DNA of 64,000 nt from a bacterium (lineage in GTDB: Bacteria; Armatimonadota; Fimbriimonadia; Fimbriimonadales; Fimbriimonadaceae): NCBI GenBank assembly GCA_027485645.1, contig JAIXQR010000002.1, forward strand, positions 310,001-374,000. Reading direction: 5' to 3'. A model generated the notes under the pieces. It was given only the letters and a program-made list of their open reading frames with translations, had not been told where the DNA came from and searched no databases. This document shows positions 23,731 to 31,566 of the stretch, in pieces. Position 1 is the stretch's first letter. Each line of letters opens with the position of its first letter. The translations under genes and the position numbers were made by a program.

Positions 23731-25225
23731 ACTTCGCTCGCTTCTGGTGCTTGCCGCCGCGATCTCTCCGCTTGCGGCAAAGGCGGATGTTCCGAAAATC
23801 CTCATCGTTTACCAATCGGTGACCGATAAGTTGCCGGACGCAACGGGTTTTCTAGACGATCCTTACGCCACTACGGCAAACTACTTGGCCGGGTACCTGG
23901 ACGAGTCGGGAAGGGTCACGTCAGTTCTCTGGGGCATGACTGATGCCAATTTCCGGCAGGCCGTTCTCGATGGAAAGCTTGATGTCGACGTCGAAACGAT
24001 CTCGGATAAAGGCGTGAACAAAGCCGCCGACGTTCTGAAAGTCGGCTACGTTCTCCGAATTCGTACCATCACCAAGGCGGGCCGAACTCTCGCCGAGGCC
24101 GAGCTCCTCAAAACTGGGCGAAAGGTTTGGAGTGACCGTGGCGAAGTCCAAGTCACGATCGGCGGATCCATCAGCACCTCCGATGCTTGCCGAAGTCTTG
24201 CCAATACGTGGCAAGCGAAGTTGTTCATCGGGCCACTTAAGGACCTCAACAGCGCGCCCGTCGTTGAAACGCCAAAGTTGGACCCCGGCCAAGTTCGCCC
24301 CCCGGTAGAGGGCGTAACCGAAGAACCCGCTATCAACAATGCGGACCTGATCGCGACCGTTAAAGGTTTTCGGGAAGAAAAGAAGCTCGGCTACGCTATT
24401 GCGGCTCTGCGCGACGCGGTTGACCAAGCTCCGTTCGATCCAGAGCGGCGATTGCTTCTGATCGAAGTACTCATTGAATCCGGTCAGTTCGTCGCTGCGG
24501 CCGAATGTGCCAGTGGGGGAGCGAACTTGGTTCCGCAAGAGACTCGGTTCCGCGACGCTTCAATCTCTGCGTGGATCGCGGCCGGTTCGCCCGATAAAGC
24601 GCAGGACCTCTTGAACCTTGCGCTGACCAAGACACCCGAAGATCCAAAGCTCCGACTTCTTGTTGCCGACATTTCCCTCAGCCAGGGCAAGCCAGAAGCG
24701 GCAATTCCTCACCTTGAATCAGCCGCCGTCGCTTCCGACTCGGGCGATATCCGGCTCCGGCTTGCGCAAGCCTTTGCCATGACCGGAAACTCCGAAACGG
24801 CAAAAACTCATCTGTTAGCCGCTCGAAAGCTTAACGCCGCCGAAGCCGCGCGCTACCCGGTGGTTTTCGACCAGCTTGATTCGGCAACCACGGCCGAGAT
24901 GATCTCGCTCCGAGACCTGATCCCGCGTCTGATCGTGTCCAATCAGCAAGCCTCAGCACGCGCGGAACTCAAAGCGATCGTTTCGCGGAACGATGCGAGG
25001 ATTGCCTTGCTTGAAGAATGGAAAACCGCCCCTGAACTCGCAAAGGTGAATGAAATGGCGTTGCTGGCCTATAAGCTGTTTGCGCTCGCCATCGACGGTC
25101 TTGTGTCGTACTCCGAAACTCGCACCGAAGCGACTTTGCTCGATTCTCGAATTGATCTGGCCGAAGCGTTGAAGCTGGCTCGAGAGGCGAGAGAAGCATT
25201 TATCGCCGCCCGACAATCCAATTAA
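23723..25225 (+). CDS. Exported TPR-repeat protein
   Basis: 500 aa with a signal peptide (MVKLRSLLVLAAAISPLAAKA). Residues about 25-170 form an alpha/beta domain that could bind a ligand (KILIVYQSVTDKLPD…YVLRIRTITKAGR). TPR repeats run from about residue 210 on (AIAALRDAVDQAPFDPERRLLLIEVLIESGQFVAAAECA, QDLLNLALTKTPEDPKLRLLVADISLSQGKPEAAIPHLE, RLAQAFAMTGNSETAKTHLLAAR). Translationally coupled to the zinc-ribbon/TPR gene; the two probably form an envelope complex. Confidence 0.85.
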   Translation: MVKLRSLLVLAAAISPLAAKADVPKILIVYQSVTDKLPDATGFLDDPYATTANYLAGYLDESGRVTSVLWGMTDANFRQAVLDGKLDVDVETISDKGVNKAADVLKVGYVLRIRTITKAGRTLAEAELLKTGRKVWSDRGEVQVTIGGSISTSDACRSLANTWQAKLFIGPLKDLNSAPVVETPKLDPGQVRPPVEGVTEEPAINNADLIATVKGFREEKKLGYAIAALRDAVDQAPFDPERRLLLIEVLIESGQFVAAAECASGGANLVPQETRFRDASISAWIAAGSPDKAQDLLNLALTKTPEDPKLRLLVADISLSQGKPEAAIPHLESAAVASDSGDIRLRLAQAFAMTGNSETAKTHLLAARKLNAAEAARYPVVFDQLDSATTAEMISLRDLIPRLIVSNQQASARAELKAIVSRNDARIALLEEWKTAPELAKVNEMALLAYKLFALAIDGLVSYSETRTEATLLDSRIDLAEALKLAREAREAFIAARQSN

Positions 25226-25235
25226 TCTAAAGATT

Positions 25236-25375
25236 GGGGCCGGCCCCGGAGAGGGAATCGAGGCCGGTGACTATGCCCAACACCTTCGTGCTGAGCACTC
25301 CTTGGGGGAAGGAGGATGTTGCGTCACCTGTTCTAACGAGCAAAGTAGGGGCGCGGTTCCGTTTCCCCCGTCCTG
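25236..25375. ncRNA. Candidate structured RNA or long palindromic region between convergent genes
   Basis: The 159-bp gap between two converging genes is unusually structured. GGTGAC (25266-25271) pairs with GTCACC (25323-25328). Inside it CAACA (25278-25282) pairs with TGTTG (25317-25321). Inside that are two hairpins: GTGC/GCAC at 25288-25298 and CTCCTT/AAGGAG at 25298-25314 around GGGGG. A GGGGCCGGCCCC self-complement precedes it. Strand is undetermined, there is no T-run, and no known family was recognised. Confidence 0.35.
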
Positions 25376-25384
25376 ATGGATTTA

Positions 25385-26881
25385 CTAGGACTTTTGGGTC
25401 GAAAGCAAATCATCAACCACCACGTACCGAGCGTCAGAACCCGGCGCTAAGGTGCCAAATCGCCCGGTGTCGCCCAGGCACTTTGCAGCCTCCACCGTGT
25501 GCGCGAAGATCGCTTCCGTCGCCGTGAGATTTTCCGATGAGTCAAAGCTATCTGGGCGATGGCTGGCAGTTCGGATGGCAAGCCGAGGGTCGCCGGGAAC
25601 GATCGGACGGTCCGAACTCAGGCTGAGCGGAATCCCCGCATCCAAGACAGAGCGGAACCGCTTAAGCTTGGCCGTTCTATCCGGACCCAGGTTACGCAAG
25701 TAGGCGTGGCCGAATCGGTGGAGGAACTCTGGTTGCATCGTGGCGGCGCATCCAATCTTCGCGAGCCGCTCGATCTGCGCGTCCGACATCAGCATGATGT
25801 GCTCGATCCGATGCCGACTCGGTTCGTCGGTGGCCTCGAACGCATCCATCACCAAGTCCGCCGCGTAGTCGCCAATCGCGTGAACGGCCACTGCATATCC
25901 GGCGTCGTGGGCCGTACAGGTCATGGACTTCAATTTCTCGGGCGTATACATCAGTTGCCCGGACCAATTTCCATGCTCGGCTTCGGCGCCTTCGTAGGCC
26001 CCGTAAATCGCTGCCGTCGCACTTCCGATCGCTCCATCGGCAAAGATCTTGATGCCCACCACACGTCCGCGCCCAGTGGCTTCAAAGGCGTCAATGTGCT
26101 CTTGGATGATTTCCGGTGAGGCGGCCCGGCGCCCAAATCTCGCCCCCCACTGAATCATCAGGCGGAGGTCGATCGGGCAACCCTTTTCCAGCGCCATCGT
26201 GTACGCCTTTAATTCGGACAGCAGGTCTGGCCGACCGGTTTGCATATCGCAGGCAACGGAGATGCCGTAACTCGCCATGCTTTCTCCCGCTCGAATGATC
26301 GCCTCCGCCATTCCTTCGATTGATGGGTCCGGAACGCAGCCCCAAACTCGCTCGTGCGCGGCCTCGAGCAGTACGCCATCCGGAACACCGCTTGCATCGC
26401 GTCGGAAGGCACCGCCTTCTGGGTCAGGTGTTTCAGCGGTCACCTGTGCCATCGCCAGGGCAGCGGAGTTTGCCACGCTTGCGTGGCCGTTGAAGTGTCG
26501 AAGCAAAATTGGGCGCGTGCTGGAAATCTGGTCCAGCTCGGTTCTGGTCAGGTGTCCACCAGCGTAGCGGTTCTGGTCGTATTGGACGGCCAAAAGCCAG
26601 CCATCCGGCTCGCTGATATTCCGATCGCGCAAGGCGTCAAGGACCGCCGAATGAGAATCAAGTCCGCTCAGGTTCAGCCGGCCGAGGTCGATTCCGCTGG
26701 CGATGATGTGGCAGTGATTATCAATGAACGCGGGAGCGATCGTCGCGCCAAGTAAGTCACGCCCGGGTCCAGCCACTGGGCCCTGACCCGCAGGTCCGCG
26801 CCAAACGACTTTGCCATCGGCGGTGCCCATGTCCTGCAACTCGCCCGTTTCGAACCAGCGAAAATTCTGAACTAGCTCCAT
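25385..26881 (-). CDS. Amidohydrolase family 3 protein (YtcJ-like)
   Basis: Metal-dependent hydrolase. The metal motif is DNHCH after LLGATIAPAFIDNHCHIIASG. The rest fits the YtcJ/NfdA type: WLLAVQYDQNR, LRHFNGHASVANSAALAMA, KIFADGAIGSATAAI (the usual DGS-type loop), AVAVHAIGDYAADLVMDAFE, RHRIEHIMLMSDAQIERLAKIG, and LSLSSDRPIVPGDPRLAIRTA near the C-terminus. 498 aa. The substrate is unknown; formamide or imide hydrolysis is known in relatives. It overlaps the end of the amine-oxidase gene by 10 bp, so they are co-transcribed. Confidence 0.88.
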   Translation of the reverse strand: MELVQNFRWFETGELQDMGTADGKVVWRGPAGQGPVAGPGRDLLGATIAPAFIDNHCHIIASGIDLGRLNLSGLDSHSAVLDALRDRNISEPDGWLLAVQYDQNRYAGGHLTRTELDQISSTRPILLRHFNGHASVANSAALAMAQVTAETPDPEGGAFRRDASGVPDGVLLEAAHERVWGCVPDPSIEGMAEAIIRAGESMASYGISVACDMQTGRPDLLSELKAYTMALEKGCPIDLRLMIQWGARFGRRAASPEIIQEHIDAFEATGRGRVVGIKIFADGAIGSATAAIYGAYEGAEAEHGNWSGQLMYTPEKLKSMTCTAHDAGYAVAVHAIGDYAADLVMDAFEATDEPSRHRIEHIMLMSDAQIERLAKIGCAATMQPEFLHRFGHAYLRNLGPDRTAKLKRFRSVLDAGIPLSLSSDRPIVPGDPRLAIRTASHRPDSFDSSENLTATEAIFAHTVEAAKCLGDTGRFGTLAPGSDARYVVVDDLLSTQKS

Positions 26882-28137
26882 GTTTCGTGAATCTCCTTTG
26901 CCACGCGCTCGCCGCTCTCAAGCGCACCCTCGATAAATCCGGTCCAAGTTGCGGTGTGCTCACCCGCGAAATACACTCGGCCAACCGGCTCCGCGATGTA
27001 CTGCATGCCGCCGAACACGTACCCGGGGGCAAGGTGTGAGAACGCTCCTTTCGCAAACGGGTCATGAATCCAGTCACTGACCCACCCCTTCACAAATTCC
27101 GCGCGCGCCGAAGGAAAAATGGATTCCAATTCGGTCAGCCCAGCCTCAAGCGGATCCTCAGTTTCCAGAATCTCGACGGCTTCTTGTCCGCACACGTACG
27201 CGCTGAGAACCGGTGCCGAACCCAATCCTGCATCCCAAAGTTGCTGCAGCTTGCCGTCCCAATGCAAGTTTCCATTTCCGATGGTTCCTTCCCAAAAGGC
27301 GGTTTTGAACTGCCACGTCAGCTTGATGGCTCGACTCATCGAGCATCGCTCTTGCCCCAAGTGCGCGGTGTCGGGCAAGTTGGGTTTGAACTTGATCTGC
27401 CGCGTTACGCTCGGAGGCACCGTCACCACGACGAGGTCAAAATGTTCGCCATCCACCGTGACGCCATCGATGTCCTGATAGATCTCCGACACTTTCGCGT
27501 TGAGCCGAACTTCTAGGCCCTCCGCCATCTTTTCGGCCAGGGCGCTGGCTCCGTTTTCGAACCGAAAGGCGGACATTTCCGCGCCTTCTCGATCGAGATA
27601 CAAGCGGTATCCGAGTAGCCAACCCAGCAGCCCGATCCGTTCTGGATCGTCACCCTCGTCACTTCGCAACTGGGCCGAAACCCACCACTTGCCAACCTCG
27701 GACTGGCAAACTTGAGCTACGAGCCCTTCCAGCGTTTCCTCATCGAGGTCAAAAAATCCTTCATTCGCCCAGCCCGGAAAGACCAACTTTCCGGAGAGGG
27801 AAACGGCGTTGTTTTCAAGTTCGAAGGCGTCCGATTCTGCGGCTTCCCACAGGTTGTCTTCCGAAATCCAGTCGCCTTTGAAAATGATTCCGCGCGGCTC
27901 TTCTGGGGAAGGGCGGAGGTTTTGGCTGAACTCAAGCATTCGCTTCAGCACGCGATGGTGATCGGCATCGATCCATTCGCCGCCGGCCTCAAAAACGGCG
28001 TCTCCATCCCGAACGGTGTAGCACCGACCGCCAACGCGGTCCCGCGCTTCAAACAATGTTGTCTCGTGCCCGAGATCGTTTAAACGGTGGGCGGCCTCCA
28101 GCCCGGAAAAGCCTGCTCCAACAATCGCAATCTTCAT
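26872..28137 (-). CDS. Flavin amine oxidase (NAD(P)/FAD-dependent)
   Basis: FAD-binding Rossmann motif right at the N-terminus (IAIVGAGFSGLEAAHRLNDLGHETTLFEARDRVGGRCYTV). The monoamine-oxidase-type GGEWID follows, and the C-terminal FAD motif is VGRVYFAGEHTATWTGFIEGALESGERVAKEI. 421 aa from ATG 28137. The longer ORF start (28344) would overlap the upstream membrane gene fully, whereas ATG 28137 gives a 4-bp ATGA overlap. Substrate unknown. Confidence 0.92.
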   Translation of the reverse strand: MKIAIVGAGFSGLEAAHRLNDLGHETTLFEARDRVGGRCYTVRDGDAVFEAGGEWIDADHHRVLKRMLEFSQNLRPSPEEPRGIIFKGDWISEDNLWEAAESDAFELENNAVSLSGKLVFPGWANEGFFDLDEETLEGLVAQVCQSEVGKWWVSAQLRSDEGDDPERIGLLGWLLGYRLYLDREGAEMSAFRFENGASALAEKMAEGLEVRLNAKVSEIYQDIDGVTVDGEHFDLVVVTVPPSVTRQIKFKPNLPDTAHLGQERCSMSRAIKLTWQFKTAFWEGTIGNGNLHWDGKLQQLWDAGLGSAPVLSAYVCGQEAVEILETEDPLEAGLTELESIFPSARAEFVKGWVSDWIHDPFAKGAFSHLAPGYVFGGMQYIAEPVGRVYFAGEHTATWTGFIEGALESGERVAKEIHETWS

Positions 28138-28391
28138 TTCTTCTGTGCTGCCTCGGCCTGGCGTTGGAAATTGAAGATCAGGGCCAGCAAAGTTCCGGCT
28201 CCGAACAACCCAACCGCCCAGTTTGGTGCTTTCTGACCGTAAAGCAGAATCGCCAATGCCAAGCAGGCGAACGCCACGGACATCAGTTTCGCCCCGGGGA
28301 AAGTCTTGAGACGCGCCAGGTTGACAATCGCCATGACCCCGCAAAGCCCCGCCGCGTAGTTGAGAAATAGAGTGAGTTCAAAAGCCGTCAC
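28134..28391 (-). CDS. Small membrane protein
   Basis: 85 aa with three hydrophobic segments (LFLNYAAGLCGVMAIVNLA, LMSVAFACLALAILLYG, WAVGLFGAGTLLALIFNF) and a charged tail QRQAEAAQKK. First gene of a unit with the amine oxidase and amidohydrolase. Function unknown. Confidence 0.75.
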   Translation of the reverse strand: MTAFELTLFLNYAAGLCGVMAIVNLARLKTFPGAKLMSVAFACLALAILLYGQKAPNWAVGLFGAGTLLALIFNFQRQAEAAQKK

Positions 28392-28416
28392 GAGAGATGA
28401 CTTCAGTATGTCGCGC

Positions 28417-29787
28417 TTACTTCTGGATCGTCATCCGATCAACTTCGGTTCCCGTTCGGCTGATCTGCTTGAGCACAAGCCTCTTGCCTTTGACTGTGAC
28501 GTGACTGAAGTTGTGGTCGGCAATGTAGATGGCCTGGAATGGCTTCCACTTCTCGGGCGCGCCGTTGAAATCCACGTTATAGAGGCCGCGTCCGCCCGCG
28601 CCGTCGACAATGTGAATGACGCCGTTCGGCTTCAGATTCTTCACCCCGTCGAACTGCTTATCCACCGCCCAGTCATCCTTCACGAGTTCTTCTCGAGAGG
28701 CGCCCTTCTTCGCCCCCACTTGGATCGGGAAGGTCCGCTGGTAGTTGTGAACATGACCGCAGAAGACGATGTCCACTTTGCCCTCCTCAAAGATTTCCTG
28801 GACCAAGCGCATTTGCTTTTCGCCTTGGTGCGTCGTGCTGCTGTGGAAGCTTGGCTGGTGATAGCTCACGAACCGCCACGTCTTCTTCGCTGCCTTCGCG
28901 AGGTCGTCCTTTAGCCACTGGCGGAGCTTTGGATTGGTCCAATCGACGTACGGATTTGCGTCGAGGCAGGTCCAGTGGGCGTTGCCGTAATCGAAGCTGA
29001 AGTTCGCACCGCGTGGATAGTTCGGTCCGGCTGCCTTTTGGAACGCCGCCAATCTTTCTGGGGTTCCGGTAAGCACGGTTGATCCCGGCTCACCCACTTG
29101 CGTGATCGGGCCGTTGAGCGGTTGGTGCCAGTAGTAGAAAAATGCTTGGGCGTCTGGGAAGCGATTCAGGTCCCGCATCAAGATATCGTGGTTGCCCGGA
29201 ACGCCGACCGTCAGCGTCTGGGTGAGAAGGGGAGAACCCTTGCTAGGCCAAGCATCCGAACGCGTGTGATACGGCCAAAACTCCGACTTGTATTCCGAAA
29301 CCCGACCGTTGTCGTACACGATGTCTCCGGTGAGAACCAACAAATCTGGGTTCGTTCGGCTGGCTTGATAAGAGATCTGAGCCTGGACAAGCGACGCGGT
29401 GCCGCAGTCGCCGAACACGGCAAAAGTGTGGTCCTGTCGATCGGACTTTGGTGCGAGTGCGGTGCCCGTATAAACCACGCTGCCGGATTCTCGAAGCTCG
29501 TATTGAATCTTGTCTCCGGGCTTTAGGCCGGTAAGCGCGGCGGCATAAACGCGGTGCGGCTCAACGGTTTCCGGGGAAACGGTCTTGAAGTCGAGCTTGG
29601 CCGTTTTCGTCGACGTGCCCTGTCCGTACTTTAGCTCGAACTTGTATGGATTGTTCGGCGTGTGCCAAACGAGGGCCAGCGAATATCGGCCGTTCGCCGC
29701 CTGATTGCCAAGTTGAATGCACGGCGGAACGGTAAGAATATTTGCCGGTGCAATCGCCACAGAGCAAAGAAGGGAGAGCGAAGTCAC
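28417..29787 (-). CDS. Purple-acid-phosphatase-like metallophosphoesterase
   Basis: Exported phosphatase of 456 aa. After the signal peptide (MTSLSLLCSVAIAPA) comes a fibronectin-like domain (YSLALVWHTPNNPYKFELKYGQG… HRVYAAALTGLKPGDKIQYELR). The calcineurin-like catalytic domain has all metal motifs: FGDCG, LTGDIVYDNG, VPGNHD, SYHQPSFHS and FCGHVHNYQR. Probable role is phosphate scavenging in the periplasm. There are no pho genes nearby and no evident Pho box. Confidence 0.92.
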   Translation of the reverse strand: MTSLSLLCSVAIAPANILTVPPCIQLGNQAANGRYSLALVWHTPNNPYKFELKYGQGTSTKTAKLDFKTVSPETVEPHRVYAAALTGLKPGDKIQYELRESGSVVYTGTALAPKSDRQDHTFAVFGDCGTASLVQAQISYQASRTNPDLLVLTGDIVYDNGRVSEYKSEFWPYHTRSDAWPSKGSPLLTQTLTVGVPGNHDILMRDLNRFPDAQAFFYYWHQPLNGPITQVGEPGSTVLTGTPERLAAFQKAAGPNYPRGANFSFDYGNAHWTCLDANPYVDWTNPKLRQWLKDDLAKAAKKTWRFVSYHQPSFHSSTTHQGEKQMRLVQEIFEEGKVDIVFCGHVHNYQRTFPIQVGAKKGASREELVKDDWAVDKQFDGVKNLKPNGVIHIVDGAGGRGLYNVDFNGAPEKWKPFQAIYIADHNFSHVTVKGKRLVLKQISRTGTEVDRMTIQK

Positions 29788-29827
29788 GCTTAGTTATGCC
29801 CGCTTTTGGTTAAGCGATGGTAAAGAC

Positions 29828-30475
29828 TTATTGCGCGGCGGCCAGGTCGAGAATCTCCTGCGCAGTCCGAACCGGCCAAAGCACGGGCGACCCATCTTCC
29901 GAAGCTCCATTGCCAATCTGGATCACGCCAACTCGGCGTGACCGTGCGGTCGGGATCAGCGTTTCCTGCGCGTCTTGATCGGCTTGCGACAGGGCAATCA
30001 CCTCGAACGCATCATGGAACTGCCACGTGCCAAGCGTGGCTAGCGCGGGACCTTCAGAAACCAGGCCAAGGTATCTCAGATGCCCTTCTTGCCGAGCGGC
30101 CTCAAGCGCTTCGAGAGCGCCCGAAATCTGATACTCCTCGACGGCCCGGCGGACCGGGATCAAGTAGAAGTCAAGATAGTCTCGCCCCATGCAGCTGAGG
30201 GTCTCGATAAGGTGGCTTTGGACCAAATCGGTCGCGTGCGTGTGGTCGCTCGCCCGCTCGTAATCGGTGGTGCCACGCGCGACAACGACGCCGGTGTGAG
30301 AGCGCATCAACCCGCCCCAGAGAATCGGGCGACTTGAGATGTCGAGGGGCAGTCCCGAATCACGCGCGGCCTCGACCATCAACGGGATTTCCGTAAGGTC
30401 GGCCGGCACCTCAAGCTTGAGCCAAACCGACGGAAATGCTTGGTTGGTTCTTCCCAGCAACGGTGTCGACATCAA
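29828..30475 (-). CDS. Aldo/keto-reductase-like protein, reduced
   Basis: 215 aa, about two-thirds the length of a normal aldo/keto reductase. Matches are confined to the middle of the barrel: HLIETLSCMGRDYLDFYLI, SGALEALEAARQEGHLRYLGLVSEG and QADQDAQETLIPTARSRRVGVIQIG. The N-terminal part with the catalytic DxAxxYG is missing or unrecognisable, and the usual His after LDLYLxH is replaced by Pro. Probably no longer a reductase. It overlaps the gmd stop by 4 bp. It may be a decayed copy or a sugar-binding remnant. Confidence 0.65.
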   Translation of the reverse strand: MMSTPLLGRTNQAFPSVWLKLEVPADLTEIPLMVEAARDSGLPLDISSRPILWGGLMRSHTGVVVARGTTDYERASDHTHATDLVQSHLIETLSCMGRDYLDFYLIPVRRAVEEYQISGALEALEAARQEGHLRYLGLVSEGPALATLGTWQFHDAFEVIALSQADQDAQETLIPTARSRRVGVIQIGNGASEDGSPVLWPVRTAQEILDLAAAQ

Positions 30476-31503
30476 ACTCGCAGGATTCCTTTAGCTGCTC
30501 GGTCCAAATCAGCGATCATCATCATCTCGACCAGCTCCTGGAACGTCGTAGTTGGCTTCCAGCCAAGCTGCGTTCTGGCCTTTGTCGAGTCGCCAAGCAA
30601 GGTATCCACTTCTGCGGGTCGGTAGAACTCACTCTTGATTTGTACGATGGTGTTGCCAGCGTCGTCTTTCGCAAATTCGTTTGCGCCTTCGCCTTCCCAA
30701 TGAAGCCGGAACCCGGCAACTTCGGCGGCGCGGATCACGAACTCGCGGACCGTGTGCATTTCGCCGGTACTGAGAACAAAGTCATCCGCTTGGTCGGCTT
30801 GGACCATCTGAATCATTCCTTCGACATAGTCCCCGGCAAAGCCCCAGTCGCGGTGGGCGTCCAGATTGCCGAGTTCTAACGGTGCCGTCCGGCCGTGTTT
30901 GATCAGCGCTAGGTGGCTCGTGATCTTTCGGGTCACAAATTCCGTACCGCGCAGAGGAGATTCGTGGTTGAAGAGGATTCCGCTTGTCGCGTGCAAGTTG
31001 TAGCTCTCGCGATAGTTCACCGTGATCCAGTGCGCGTAGAGCTTCGCCACGCCGTATGGACTTCGAGGATAGAAAGGCGTGGACTCTTTCTGCGGAGTCT
31101 CTTGCACCTTGCCGAACATCTCGCTGGTGCTGGCTTGGTAGAAGCGGATCGACGGATCAACCGTTCGGATGGCTTCGAGAATGCGGAGCGGGCCGATGGC
31201 GTCGGCGTCGGTCGTATAAATCGGTTGCTCAAAGCTCAACGCAACAAAGCTCTGGGCGGCAAGGTTGTAAATCTCCTGGGGCCGCACCTTGTCGATGGCT
31301 CGAAGGATGTTGCTTGGCTCAAGCAAATCGAACGGAACTCGCTTCACTTGGTCCGCGATGCCGAGGTAGTCCAGCCGCCAAAAATCGGAACTCGCGCTGC
31401 GTCGATAGGCTCCGTGGACCTCGTAACCACGTTCGATCAGGCGTTTGCAGAGGTAAGCCCCATCTTGCCCGGTAACCCCCGTAACCAGCGCACGTTTCGT
31501 CAT
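30472..31503 (-). CDS. gmd: GDP-mannose 4,6-dehydratase
   Basis: SDR enzyme making GDP-4-keto-6-deoxymannose for fucose, rhamnose or perosamine-type surface sugars. Cofactor motif VTGVTGQDGAYL, then GAYRRSASSDFWRLDYLG, QASTSEMFGKVQETPQ, catalytic SPYGVAKLYAHW (YxxxK), LFNHESPLRGTEFVTRKI and LGNLDAHRDWGFAGDYVEGM. 343 aa, full length. No other polysaccharide genes are adjacent. Confidence 0.95.
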   Translation of the reverse strand: MTKRALVTGVTGQDGAYLCKRLIERGYEVHGAYRRSASSDFWRLDYLGIADQVKRVPFDLLEPSNILRAIDKVRPQEIYNLAAQSFVALSFEQPIYTTDADAIGPLRILEAIRTVDPSIRFYQASTSEMFGKVQETPQKESTPFYPRSPYGVAKLYAHWITVNYRESYNLHATSGILFNHESPLRGTEFVTRKITSHLALIKHGRTAPLELGNLDAHRDWGFAGDYVEGMIQMVQADQADDFVLSTGEMHTVREFVIRAAEVAGFRLHWEGEGANEFAKDDAGNTIVQIKSEFYRPAEVDTLLGDSTKARTQLGWKPTTTFQELVEMMMIADLDRAAKGILRV

Positions 31504-31566
31504 TCCCGAGAGTGTTCCACATCATTTTCTTTTCTTGGTTTTGAGCGTGTAGGATAGGAGGAAGCA

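Noticed and set aside
25236-25375. Considered SRP RNA, 6S RNA, tmRNA and cobalamin riboswitch.
   Set aside because: None of the invariant loops of those RNAs is present on either strand.
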